Below are positions 53,742 to 62,528 of a DNA stretch of 64,000 nucleotides, piece after piece (position 1 is the stretch's first letter; every line of letters begins with the position of its first letter). The stretch spans positions 20,793-84,792 of the forward strand of contig JAKVBD010000014.1 in NCBI GenBank assembly GCA_022446985.1, given 5' to 3'. A model generated the notes under the pieces. It was not told where the DNA came from and did not search any database. It was given only the letters and a program-made list of their open reading frames with translations. Origin of the DNA: Lentisphaerales bacterium. GTDB lineage: Bacteria > Verrucomicrobiota > Lentisphaeria > Lentisphaerales > Lentisphaeraceae. The position numbers were made by a program, and so were the translations under genes.

Positions 53742-55940
53742 TTATCGATCAGCTCTGTAATCGATAACCACACCATTAGCTAGTAGTTGCTTACCATTTT
53801 TACTGAGTTTTGCTCCTTGAGGAACAGCTACTAGAATAACAGCTTGGTCGGGTTTGAGCTCAAGCTTATCCCCATGATTTGTGCCTTTTGAAATGAATTT
53901 TCCGGAAATAGAATCGTAGAGGTTGACTTTGCCTTTGACCTGATCATCGAGCTTTAGAGTAATTTCTTTGGTCTCGTTATGGGGATTATGGTAGAGTAGT
54001 GTAGGAAATGCTTTGGGGGCGAGCCACTCCGTCTTCAGACAGTCCCAGCGAATGATACCCGGGACATCTGTTGGATGACAAATCGCACCCAATAGCCCGA
54101 CGTGATTACCCATATAAAAACTGATGTTTGCCGAGTGCTTTGAAATCCATTCTCCCTTGGCTTTCAGGTAATCCTGCCGTTCGACCTTTGGGACTCCCCA
54201 GCCAAGGCGGATTGGATCTCCGGTGGCATAAGGTCTGTACTTTCTTTCTTTACTGGGTTCTGATGAGAACAGAGCTTCATAAAAAAGCAGATACTCTGGA
54301 TCGTATTTATCTTTCCACTCCTTATGATCCTGATGTTCCCAATCCATTTTATATCCCTGAAAAAGGCGCATCGAAACAGCCATATTTAAGTTGTAGCGGG
54401 CGATCGACTTTGCATGCCTCTGATCATAGCGCAGGGCAGGGAGCAACCATGCCGGGCCATTGAGTGTGCCCATCGTGAAACAAAGAAAACCATTTTTGTG
54501 AAGGGCGCCATCTATGCCATCGACTGTGACCCCATCGAGCTCCATGCCGGCAGTGATTTTCCAGCCTTTTTTTATACCATCGCCAAACCATGTGGAGTAG
54601 ATTGGCGTTATATCGTAGTTCTTTCCATGCTGGGCATTCAATCTGGTTGCAACGTAGGGCGCCATGACATGGGTTAATTCATAACGTCCAGGATTGTCTG
54701 TGTAGTAGTCCATGATCGACTTAGTGTATTGCAGCATTTCTTTATCTTTATGGAGGTCATAGCCCATGAGATTCATCCAGGCGATAATAGGTGAATTCCC
54801 TAAACGGTTCATCGGCTCATTTCTACCACCGGGACCATTGGTTTCAAAATTAAAACCGAGGTTGTCGAAGTCTGGTTTCTCCGGGCAGCCGAGGCCTTTA
54901 GCGATAGTTTTAAATGTTTTGGTTGCAGTCTTTGCCTGATTTAAAAAATCGGGGTCCTCTGGGAAAAGATCAGCCAGCATAATGCCATAAACTGAACTCC
55001 AGTAACCGTAGATTCCGGAGTGTAAATCCGGGTTTTTCTGACCAGGGCCATGACGGTAAATGCCATGTTTGGCATCGTACCATTGTTTCGAAGAATTGAG
55101 GACATCGAAGCCCGTTAGCTTTTCAGGATCGAGTCCGACCATTTTGGCACCTACTATAGCAGAGATATTGGTGAAAATTTCGCCAGCCGGTTTGCTGTGC
55201 CGATAAGAGGGCATGCGCATATCGATATCAGATTCTGCCAGCATTTTAGCTTTAGCTTTTGGAGAGATGTAACCCCAGTTAAATAAGATCTTGGCTTCGC
55301 CGGATTGTTCAACATACTCGACTGTGACCTCATAGGTTTTACCTTTCTTTAAATTCGCTTCTTTAGAGGCTTTAAACGAGCCTTTAAGGTTATCGAATAA
55401 AGGCTTGCCATTGATTAAAACCCGGGCACCGTCATCAGATTCTATTGAGAACTTATATTTTCTGCTTTCCGGGACAGTCAAAGAGCCTTGCCAACGCACG
55501 GAAAAATGGTCTCTTTTAATTCCTTCAACTGGAGGTTTATGGCCCCATTTAAAGTTTATTTCAGAGTCAACTCTTTTTACAGTAGGTGTACCTTTAAAAT
55601 CTTTATTTGGAAAAAACTCGCAACTCCAGCCGGGTTTGCCGCTTTTTGTTTTAATGTGTTCTGAAGAAATCGGGAATGACTTTACTTTTTTCCCTTTGGG
55701 AAGAGCTGACATGAGAAGCTTGCCATCGAGTTCATAGTTCGGCCGCAAGACGAATTTGTAGTATTTTTGTGAGACTTCAGGCCAATCGCGCATGATGTAT
55801 GGTTTTGGCATCTTAGCCATCTTTTCAACAAGGGGAATGACCTCCTCTTTAACAGGCTTTTCAGGGAGGGACTCAATCGCTCCAGCAGAACAAACTGCAA
55901 TACTTGTGAAAAATAAGAACGTTTTAACTCTATAAATCAT
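53742..55940 (-). CDS. Secreted PA14-domain protein of an unassigned (possibly alpha/alpha-barrel) family
   Basis: 732 aa. Signal peptide to about 21, a common start YIMRDWPEVSQKYYKFV, then a PA14 domain (about 103-225, WSCEFFPNKDF ... IESDDGARVLINGKPLF ... ILFNWGYISP), then a long helical, Trp/Tyr-rich region (SAIVGAKMVGLDPEKLTGFD, GPGGRNEPMNRLGNSPIIAW) and a C-terminal beta domain ending GVVIDYR. The same start and end occur in the 60814-62514 protein, which lacks PA14. The helical part looks like a glycosidase- or lyase-type toroid, but I cannot name a family. PA14 usually binds glycans. Last gene of the mannoside operon. Confidence 0.6.
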   Translation of the reverse strand: MIYRVKTFLFFTSIAVCSAGAIESLPEKPVKEEVIPLVEKMAKMPKPYIMRDWPEVSQKYYKFVLRPNYELDGKLLMSALPKGKKVKSFPISSEHIKTKSGKPGWSCEFFPNKDFKGTPTVKRVDSEINFKWGHKPPVEGIKRDHFSVRWQGSLTVPESRKYKFSIESDDGARVLINGKPLFDNLKGSFKASKEANLKKGKTYEVTVEYVEQSGEAKILFNWGYISPKAKAKMLAESDIDMRMPSYRHSKPAGEIFTNISAIVGAKMVGLDPEKLTGFDVLNSSKQWYDAKHGIYRHGPGQKNPDLHSGIYGYWSSVYGIMLADLFPEDPDFLNQAKTATKTFKTIAKGLGCPEKPDFDNLGFNFETNGPGGRNEPMNRLGNSPIIAWMNLMGYDLHKDKEMLQYTKSIMDYYTDNPGRYELTHVMAPYVATRLNAQHGKNYDITPIYSTWFGDGIKKGWKITAGMELDGVTVDGIDGALHKNGFLCFTMGTLNGPAWLLPALRYDQRHAKSIARYNLNMAVSMRLFQGYKMDWEHQDHKEWKDKYDPEYLLFYEALFSSEPSKERKYRPYATGDPIRLGWGVPKVERQDYLKAKGEWISKHSANISFYMGNHVGLLGAICHPTDVPGIIRWDCLKTEWLAPKAFPTLLYHNPHNETKEITLKLDDQVKGKVNLYDSISGKFISKGTNHGDKLELKPDQAVILVAVPQGAKLSKNGKQLLANGVVIDYRADR

Positions 55941-55966
55941 TTAGGGTTTACCTTGTTTTATTTTCT

Positions 55967-57022
55967 TCAGCTTCGCAGGCTTTCAAGAATCTCGGAAATC
56001 GATAATTTGGCAGCGCAGATCACAGTGTCGGAGGCGCCATAGTAAAGTGTGAGTTCATCATCATTGATCAAGTGCCCGTTAGTAAAGACAACGTTACCAA
56101 AGAAGCCTTCTTTCTCATAATCGGCATCTGGCTCCATAAGCGGTTTTGCTGATCTGGCGAGGACTTTTGTCGGATCGTTTAAATCAAGTAAAAGTGCTCC
56201 TAGGCAATATCTGGACGATTCATCACAACCATGGTAAATTTCCAGCCATCCTTCTGCTGTTTTAATGGGGGCTGCTCCTGCTCCAATGCGTTGGCTATCC
56301 CACATTCCCGGACGTGATTTTGCGATGCACTGGTTATCACCCCAATGCTTGAGATCCGGAGAAGACGCTATCCAGATATTTAATTCATTCCAACTGTCGA
56401 CTTTGACAACGGGTCTATGTAAACACCAGTATAAGTCATTGACCTTTTCTTCAAAGATGGCACAATCCTTATTCGGGGGAGGAAGAATAATGCCATTTTT
56501 AGTGAAGCTTTGCAAGTCTTTTGTACTCTGCATACCGACGGCCGGACCGTACTCAGAAACGGCCGTATAGGTCAGGTGATAAGTGTCGCCAATTTGCGTG
56601 ACCCGGCAGTCTTCTACTCCGAATGTCTCATAAATTCCTTCGCCCAGAATAAGCGGTTTGTCATGAACTGTAAAATTGATGCCATCGCTACTTTCTGCCA
56701 GTCTCAAATGGGAGAGGGTAGTCAGGTAAGTTTCGCCATCGTAAGAGAAAACCCGGGCATCGTCGTAAGCCAGTTTTGGATCATCAAGGGCAAACTCAAC
56801 TATACTGACGCCTTCTTCAGCCGCTGGATCAACGACAAGTGTGGATAGGTAACCCTCGCGTTGAATCATCCGCTCTGCGACGCGCATGAGTAAGTATATT
56901 TTATCATTAAAAGTAAAAGTACCCGGGTTGAGGAGACACTCAACTTCAGCGCCCTCGATACTGGGTTTTACGTCTTTTGGCGTGATTAAAGGGTTTTTTG
57001 GAAAGCGGTTTAAAGTATTCAT
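55967..57022 (-). CDS. GH130-family beta-mannoside phosphorylase-like enzyme
   Basis: 351 aa, cytoplasmic, five-bladed propeller type. It has the GH130 series of blades: FPKNPLITPKDVKPSIEGAEVECLLNPGTFTFNDKIYLLMRVAER, AYDDARVFSYDGETYLTTLSHLRLA, and VEDCRVTQIGDTYHLTYTAVSEYGPAV, where D-x-R is the catalytic-Asp/phosphate pattern (usually E-D-P-R; Cys replaces Pro). A later ENGHLINDDELTLYYGASD-like block (here FTNGHLINDDELTLYYGASD) matches the family. GH130 enzymes cleave beta-mannosides with phosphate, releasing mannose-1-phosphate. The gene starts six bases after the sulfatase stop. Linkage type is not known. Confidence 0.82.
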   Translation of the reverse strand: MNTLNRFPKNPLITPKDVKPSIEGAEVECLLNPGTFTFNDKIYLLMRVAERMIQREGYLSTLVVDPAAEEGVSIVEFALDDPKLAYDDARVFSYDGETYLTTLSHLRLAESSDGINFTVHDKPLILGEGIYETFGVEDCRVTQIGDTYHLTYTAVSEYGPAVGMQSTKDLQSFTKNGIILPPPNKDCAIFEEKVNDLYWCLHRPVVKVDSWNELNIWIASSPDLKHWGDNQCIAKSRPGMWDSQRIGAGAAPIKTAEGWLEIYHGCDESSRYCLGALLLDLNDPTKVLARSAKPLMEPDADYEKEGFFGNVVFTNGHLINDDELTLYYGASDTVICAAKLSISEILESLRS

Positions 57023-57028
57023 ACAGGT

Positions 57029-59098
57029 CTAAATCTTTGGAACGATTTTAGTTAATTGAGCGTCTATCTGCTTAGATTGAGCCGTCGCTTCATTGAGCTC
57101 TTTCTGAGCTTTTTCGGTTTCACTGGCCAATTTTTCCGGAGTAAGCTTTTGATTAGATTTTTTGAGCTTTTTAAGACGGCCTTGTTTGGTTTTGATTTTG
57201 TTATGCAGCTGTTGCTTTTTGAGGACGAGGTCAACCATTTCTTGAGGGGCATGTTCGATGAGTGTTTTAGTAGCAACTTTGAACTGGTCGGCATTTTTAA
57301 AATTGCCGCTGATGAACATTTCAGAGACGACTGGTAAGGCTGCTTTCGGATCCATCCAGTCAAGGATGTTGCAGACAGTGCGAATAGAGTAGGTGATCTT
57401 CGTAAGCTGGCTCAAGGCAGTCAGGCCTTTTTTGTCCTCTCCCAGTCTGACAAGAATCCAGGCCGCATAAGCTCGGATAACTTCAGATTCATCCTGGTTG
57501 TTGACGACACTTTCAATGACACTGGCAATCTCAGGCGTTGGTTTGAACTCCTTGGTGAAACTAAGATTAAGAATGCCTAAGGTTCCCCAGTAACGCATAC
57601 CAAGATATTTATCTTTAAGGGAACTTAAAAATTCAGGTAGGTCATCATTGTTGAGTTCGACAGTTTTATCGGCAATATCGATGTATTTTTCTAGTGGGTA
57701 AAGCTCGGGTTTGCGAATAAATTCATAAACAGTCAGATCGTGTTTTTTGGCTTCGCGGCTTATGTCATCTTCAGGAAGAAATCCGGCATCAAAAATTTCC
57801 AATTGCCAGCGGCGAAGGGCCTGGCGCATTTTGAGGATTGTTTGTGTGTATTCACTTTTGGCAGCCAGGTTTTTGACGTTATCGTAGTCTTCATTGTAAA
57901 GGTAGAGTTCATCGATAGCCCTTGGCTGCTTGAAATAACGACCGGTAATTTCGTTCGTTTTACCATCTAGGTAGTGACGTCTCCAGGCACGCATAGACTC
58001 AGAGTTATAGATGTAAGGCTGATACTGACCAACTGGAACGAAAGGCATATAGTTGCGAATATAAAGGTACTTATGATCCCGCGAAGAACGCACCATGTCG
58101 TCACGGTCATCCATGCGGTTACGGAAAGAATAAACGTACTTTGGTTCATCGACTTTTTTGTCACCCAGGAAAACCCGGCCCTGCATTTGTTTAACATCTT
58201 CAGCATTCGCTCCAGCCAGACTCAGCCAGGTTTTTGGGAAGTCAGTAAAGCTGACAAGTTCATCGACAGTTGAACCTGGATTTGAAGCAGGATAAAGTTG
58301 TTTTAATTTTTCAGGGATATAGATAATAAGCGGGCAGTGTGTCCCACTGTTGTAGAGGTAGCGCTTTGAACGGGGGAGAACTCCGCCGTGATCAGAAGAG
58401 TATATGACAATAGTGTTGTCTGCCATACCGGAGTCTTCGAGGTCTTTAAGCCAACCGGCAACACGCTGGTCCATTTTCTGCATGGCCTTGTTGTACTTGT
58501 CGTAGACATAGTGCATGCCGGGGATATCCGGGTGGTAGGCCGCCAGGTTTTGTGCTTTGGGAGCTTTGTCTTTTTCCGGTTTAAAGCCACCGAAACTGTT
58601 CCACTCATGAGTGTCGTGAGTATTGAAAACATGAATAAACGGCTGGTTCTTTTTAAGATTGTCCCAATTGATTGTCTTTGGATCATCCCAGGTGTCATTG
58701 GCGTTTCTTCCCCGGAAATTGTAGTCGGTTTTTGAGTCATTGCCTTTACTGGTGTAGTAACCGAGTTTTTTGAAGATTTCCGGATAAAATTTTATGTGCT
58801 CCGGCAGCTGGTAGCCACTGCGCATTCCCTGAGTCCCACAGGAAATAGCATTGATCCCGGTAATCCATGTGAAGCGTTGCGGGGCACAGACCGGTACAGA
58901 TGCATAGGTGTTGGTAAAACGGAAACCTCTTGTTGCCAGTTTATCTAGATTTGGCGTCGGTTTAGCTGGATTGCCATAACAGCCCAACCAGCGGGCGCCG
59001 TTATCTTCGCTCACCATCCAGATAATATTTGGTTTTTCTGCTGCAAATGCAGCACTCAGGAACATGACTCCGATAATTACTGTATTTAAAAATTTCAT
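57029..59098 (-). CDS. Secreted sulfatase with C-terminal HEAT-like and coiled-coil regions
   Basis: 689 aa, ATG overlapping the transporter stop by four bases. Signal peptide MKFLNTVIIGVMFLSAAFA. Sulfatase part about 20-480: metal strand IIWMVSEDNGARWLGCYGN, active site C71-APQR followed by FTWITGINAISCGTQGM, second block NTIVIYSSDHGGVLPRSKRYL, all of the N-sulfoglucosamine sulfohydrolase type. Residues about 480-640 are helical repeats (AYAAWILVRLGEDKKGL), and 640-689 a Lys/Glu coiled coil. It is the only sulfatase inside the mannoside operon, so the substrate glycan is probably sulfated. Confidence 0.85.
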   Translation of the reverse strand: MKFLNTVIIGVMFLSAAFAAEKPNIIWMVSEDNGARWLGCYGNPAKPTPNLDKLATRGFRFTNTYASVPVCAPQRFTWITGINAISCGTQGMRSGYQLPEHIKFYPEIFKKLGYYTSKGNDSKTDYNFRGRNANDTWDDPKTINWDNLKKNQPFIHVFNTHDTHEWNSFGGFKPEKDKAPKAQNLAAYHPDIPGMHYVYDKYNKAMQKMDQRVAGWLKDLEDSGMADNTIVIYSSDHGGVLPRSKRYLYNSGTHCPLIIYIPEKLKQLYPASNPGSTVDELVSFTDFPKTWLSLAGANAEDVKQMQGRVFLGDKKVDEPKYVYSFRNRMDDRDDMVRSSRDHKYLYIRNYMPFVPVGQYQPYIYNSESMRAWRRHYLDGKTNEITGRYFKQPRAIDELYLYNEDYDNVKNLAAKSEYTQTILKMRQALRRWQLEIFDAGFLPEDDISREAKKHDLTVYEFIRKPELYPLEKYIDIADKTVELNNDDLPEFLSSLKDKYLGMRYWGTLGILNLSFTKEFKPTPEIASVIESVVNNQDESEVIRAYAAWILVRLGEDKKGLTALSQLTKITYSIRTVCNILDWMDPKAALPVVSEMFISGNFKNADQFKVATKTLIEHAPQEMVDLVLKKQQLHNKIKTKQGRLKKLKKSNQKLTPEKLASETEKAQKELNEATAQSKQIDAQLTKIVPKI

Positions 59099-60501
59099 TC
59101 TGTACCTTTTTCTTCTTTAAGTGCTTTTAACTGATCTTGAATCTCATCGCATTTTTCTCGGCTTAAGGGATAGAAGAATAGTAGGAACAACGCAGCTCCT
59201 ATTCCGATAATGTCCGTTGAAAATAAAAGTGTTTTCATAGTCTGAAGCTGTTCGAGAGAAGGATCGACAGAGGTGTCTGTATAACCGGCTAAACGCGGCA
59301 TAAGTCCACTGAGTAAAAGGACGGCGACTTCGGCTATTTTTCCCATGAAACTGCTGGCTGCAGCATAGCTGCCTTCGCGTCTTTCACCAGTTATCAGTTC
59401 GTCTTCATCGCAGACGTCGGCCATCATCGATCCATAAATCAGGTTTGAACTTTGAGCCCCGAATTGAGAAAGGCCCCAGACAACAATGATAAGCCAGGGA
59501 TAATTCGGGTTCATCATCCAGGGAATCATTAATGCCCCTAGAAACAGGACGCTGACGCCCATTATGGCCGCTTCGCGTTTTCCCCAGTGTCTTGAAATCC
59601 AGACAGCTACGGGGAGGGCGATGAAAATAATGATTGTTGAAACAGTGCCGCCGACTCCACCAACCTCCGAGGCAAATTTATCATCGCCGGCACAGGTGTA
59701 ATGAACGTGCAGATAGCCGCCGATAGTTGCGTCGACGCCCATGCCGAGGATGACAAAGAGAATGGCTCCTTGAACGCATAAAAATGACTTGTTGCTGAAG
59801 GTAGATTTTAAGGCTTTGAATACCGGGATTTTCTCGTCTTGATTTAATGCCTGTTTTTCAACGATTTCGTGGTTGCCTTTAAAGACTGAGAAGGCACACA
59901 GTATGACAATGATGCCAAGAATAATACCAAGGACGACCACTCCATTGGTGACGCCGCCAAAGACATCGCGCTGAGTAAACCAGTAGAACCAGGCAGCCAT
60001 AAAAAAGCCGATCATTTCGATGTATTTTTTCCAGGCAAAAACCTTGGTCTTTTCGTCGTAGTTACTGGTCAGCTCAAAGCCCAATGCTTTGTAGGGGACA
60101 GAGAAAAGTGAGTGAAAGAAAAAGTACAGCGACATGGTGATGAAAATGTAGACGAACTTCATGTTTTCGGAGACGTCAGGAATCATCCAGACCAGTGGCA
60201 TCATCAGTCCGCAAACGATTCCGAATATCAGGATGAATGGCTTACGACGCCCCCAACGACTGCGGGTTTTGTCTGAGATAACTCCAACAAATGGATCGGC
60301 CAATGCACTGACGACTTTGGTTGCTGCCAGCACAAAACCGAGCCTTAATGGGTCGAGGCGCATTTCAACGGCAAAGACAAAGATGAAAAGAGCCTGTACG
60401 ATGTTGGGTATGAAGAAGTCACTCAGTCCACCAAGACCATAACAGATTTTTTGGGCGTTCGGGACACGATCTTTTTCTGGAATGGCGATGTTATCGTGCA
60501 T
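59095..60501 (-). CDS. GPH-family (glycoside-pentoside-hexuronide:cation) MFS transporter
   Basis: 468 aa, 12 predicted transmembrane helices. N-terminus QKICYGLGGLSDFFIPNIVQALFIFVF and the loop DPFVGVISDKTRSRWGRRKPFILIFGI carry the GPH/MFS_2 signatures (D-P-x-x-G ... D-x-T-x-S-R-W-G-R-R-x-P). Members import sugars or glycosides with Na+ or H+. In this operon it should bring in the mannose-containing oligosaccharide after extracellular desulfation. It overlaps the sulfatase gene by four bases. The 312-base palindrome-rich gap lies upstream. Confidence 0.88.
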   Translation of the reverse strand: MHDNIAIPEKDRVPNAQKICYGLGGLSDFFIPNIVQALFIFVFAVEMRLDPLRLGFVLAATKVVSALADPFVGVISDKTRSRWGRRKPFILIFGIVCGLMMPLVWMIPDVSENMKFVYIFITMSLYFFFHSLFSVPYKALGFELTSNYDEKTKVFAWKKYIEMIGFFMAAWFYWFTQRDVFGGVTNGVVVLGIILGIIVILCAFSVFKGNHEIVEKQALNQDEKIPVFKALKSTFSNKSFLCVQGAILFVILGMGVDATIGGYLHVHYTCAGDDKFASEVGGVGGTVSTIIIFIALPVAVWISRHWGKREAAIMGVSVLFLGALMIPWMMNPNYPWLIIVVWGLSQFGAQSSNLIYGSMMADVCDEDELITGERREGSYAAASSFMGKIAEVAVLLLSGLMPRLAGYTDTSVDPSLEQLQTMKTLLFSTDIIGIGAALFLLFFYPLSREKCDEIQDQLKALKEEKGTE

Positions 60502-60813
60502 GATGGGATCCCATGCTTTTTGGGGAAGAAACAGGGTGTGTTACCGCCGAGACGGCGGTGCTCCCAGGTTGTTTTTCCGAGAGCGCGTTCGGCTCGCCCG
60601 CTAAGTTGTCTGGGAGCGCCGATTGGTAATCGGCATGTATTGCTTTTTTCCCGCAGGGGTACCCCAGGGTATCCTCTCTGTCTTCGCCATTCACCTTAGC
60701 TGCGGTGTTCCCAGGAATGAATATATCAGCTGGGCGCGCCGCAATTCTTTGCGGCTTACTTTTTTCCGCTGAGCCGCCGGTGCTCCCAGGAGTCGTTTTA
60801 AGCGTGATTAACA
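60502..60813. repeat. Cluster of five interspersed palindromes in alternating orientation
   Basis: Copies: 60541-60568 (-), 60610-60636 (+), 60690-60715 (-, degenerate), 60730-60758 (+) and 60766-60789 (-). Each starts CTGGG[AC]GCRCCG (or CTGGGAACACCG) and continues into a GC-rich stem. Orientation alternates strictly, as in bacterial REP/BIME clusters. No gene in the interval; the ORFs at 60451-60814 on both strands are read through the repeats and look spurious. It splits the operon between the unknown lipoprotein and the transporter and may stabilise or attenuate the message. Confidence 0.75.
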
Positions 60814-62514
60814 TTAGCGGTAGTCCACGATGACGTCATTGATGTAAGTCTTGTGGTCAACTTGTTTGAGTACACCATTTGCCGGTGCTATAACTATGAG
60901 AATCGAAGCATTGGCAGGTATGGTTAATTCAGTTTGTGTAGAAACATTTTTGGCTAAAAATCTGTTGCCGACTGTATCATAAATGTCGAAGTTACCGGCA
61001 GGGAGATCCAGTAAGACTTTTTTCTCAACATCATAAGGATTGAAGTAGAGGTAAGTTGGATAAGAGTTTCGCGAATCAAAATTCGTCGCCAGAACATCCA
61101 GCTGCAGGATAAATCTTTGATTTGTCTGGCGTATCATGCCGCCGAAAACTCCAACGTAGGATGATCCATATAGACCATAATCTGTGGCGTAACCCCAGTT
61201 GTGATTAACAGCATCGCCACTGGCAAAGAGACTTTCATCTTTATCCCAGAATTGTCTCAAACCTTCATAAGCGATTAAGCCTTTACGGCCTTCTTGCCAT
61301 TCTGGCGAACTCTGATTTTCCTTCCAGTGAAAATTGCCGTAAAAAAGGCGAGCTGCATTGGCTGCATTGAGAATCCATTTACCGATTGAGCTGGCATAAC
61401 GATCGTCATAACGAAGCATAGAAACCAATGGCGCCGCCATAGCAAAAGTATTCATCGCAAAAGCATAACCACCGGGTCTGGTTCTCCATGGCGGAGTATT
61501 GATCGACCCAACCAGGCCGTTACAGTCATTGCCTTTCCAGGTTTCGTGAATAACACCCATGTCGCCACGAACTTTACTTGAGTGCTCAAAGCACCAGTTG
61601 ATGAATTTGTGAACATCGTAATTGGTACCGAGTTCGGCATTCATACGTACAGCAGCGTAAGCACCAAATGGCAATTGCACTTCATAATAGGGATTTTCGC
61701 TTAAGAGTCGATTATTTAGAGACTCCATACACCACTTGGCAGCGTCCAGATACTTTTGATCTTTAAGTTTCAGGTAGGCACTGTACATCAACCAGCCAAT
61801 GCCGGCAGCACTGTCCGGCTCTATCCATTTACCGTTTTTCATAGGACGCATAGAATCGAAATCAAAGTAAGTGAAGTCAAAACCGGTTTTATCCTGGCTG
61901 CCACCCATAATGTAAGCTGCCTTGTACCATTTATCGGCTGTGATTTTCATGATCTCACGCATCTTGCCGACATTGGGGTAACGGTCACTTACTGAGTAAA
62001 ATAAAATATGTGGAAACACAGTATACCAAAATGAATCATAGCTGGTGTCGATCTGATTGAGGACCAGGTTGCGGCCATTGGCTTTGTTGTAGTATTGCTC
62101 ACACATCTCGACCCAGTTGTGCTCTCCAGTAGTTTTGTCGAGACCGGCATAGGTAGCACCGAGGACGCTACCGATCACGGCGATCGCTTCCATGGAATCT
62201 TTATTTTGCTCACTCGGGCCGACATAGGATGTGAAGCCAAAACCGGTTTTGCCGGTATTGATATTCTTCTCTGCTGGAATGAGCTTCATCAGCGGCATGT
62301 GTTCACCTTTGGCATTCAGATCATAGAGGACTTTGTCGTAGTCCAGGGAAACCTTTTGCCAATTGCGCATGTGGTAGGGCTGTGGAAAATCCGGCATGCG
62401 GTTGATAAGTGGAATGACGACTTGTGCAGGAACGTTTTTAACGGCTTTTGCAGTTTCACTATGAGCGCAAGAGACTAAACCCATTATAACAATTAAGTAT
62501 TTAAAAATATTCAC
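60814..62514 (-). CDS. Lipoprotein of the same unassigned family, without PA14
   Basis: 566 aa from GTG 62514, chosen because GAGG lies eight bases upstream and the protein then starts with a type II signal peptide (MNIFKYLIVIMGLVSC, lipobox LVSC). Parallel to the 53742 protein: YHMRNWQKVSLDYDKVLY at the start and TYINDVIVDYR at the end, with a helical core (FDFTYFDFDSMRPMKNGKW, GIGWLMYSAYLKL, GGYAFAMNTFAMAAPLVSML). The core looks like an alpha/alpha toroid. No family name is certain; a surface-attached glycan-degrading or binding role fits the operon. It directly follows the DUF1861 gene (14-base gap from stop to start). Confidence 0.6.
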   Translation of the reverse strand: MNIFKYLIVIMGLVSCAHSETAKAVKNVPAQVVIPLINRMPDFPQPYHMRNWQKVSLDYDKVLYDLNAKGEHMPLMKLIPAEKNINTGKTGFGFTSYVGPSEQNKDSMEAIAVIGSVLGATYAGLDKTTGEHNWVEMCEQYYNKANGRNLVLNQIDTSYDSFWYTVFPHILFYSVSDRYPNVGKMREIMKITADKWYKAAYIMGGSQDKTGFDFTYFDFDSMRPMKNGKWIEPDSAAGIGWLMYSAYLKLKDQKYLDAAKWCMESLNNRLLSENPYYEVQLPFGAYAAVRMNAELGTNYDVHKFINWCFEHSSKVRGDMGVIHETWKGNDCNGLVGSINTPPWRTRPGGYAFAMNTFAMAAPLVSMLRYDDRYASSIGKWILNAANAARLFYGNFHWKENQSSPEWQEGRKGLIAYEGLRQFWDKDESLFASGDAVNHNWGYATDYGLYGSSYVGVFGGMIRQTNQRFILQLDVLATNFDSRNSYPTYLYFNPYDVEKKVLLDLPAGNFDIYDTVGNRFLAKNVSTQTELTIPANASILIVIAPANGVLKQVDHKTYINDVIVDYR

Positions 62515-62528
62515 GTAAGTTGCCTCGT

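Noticed and set aside
60451..60814. ORFs on both strands across the palindrome cluster
   Set aside because: Their codons are read through repeat copies and the transporter start; no start signals and no domain pattern.
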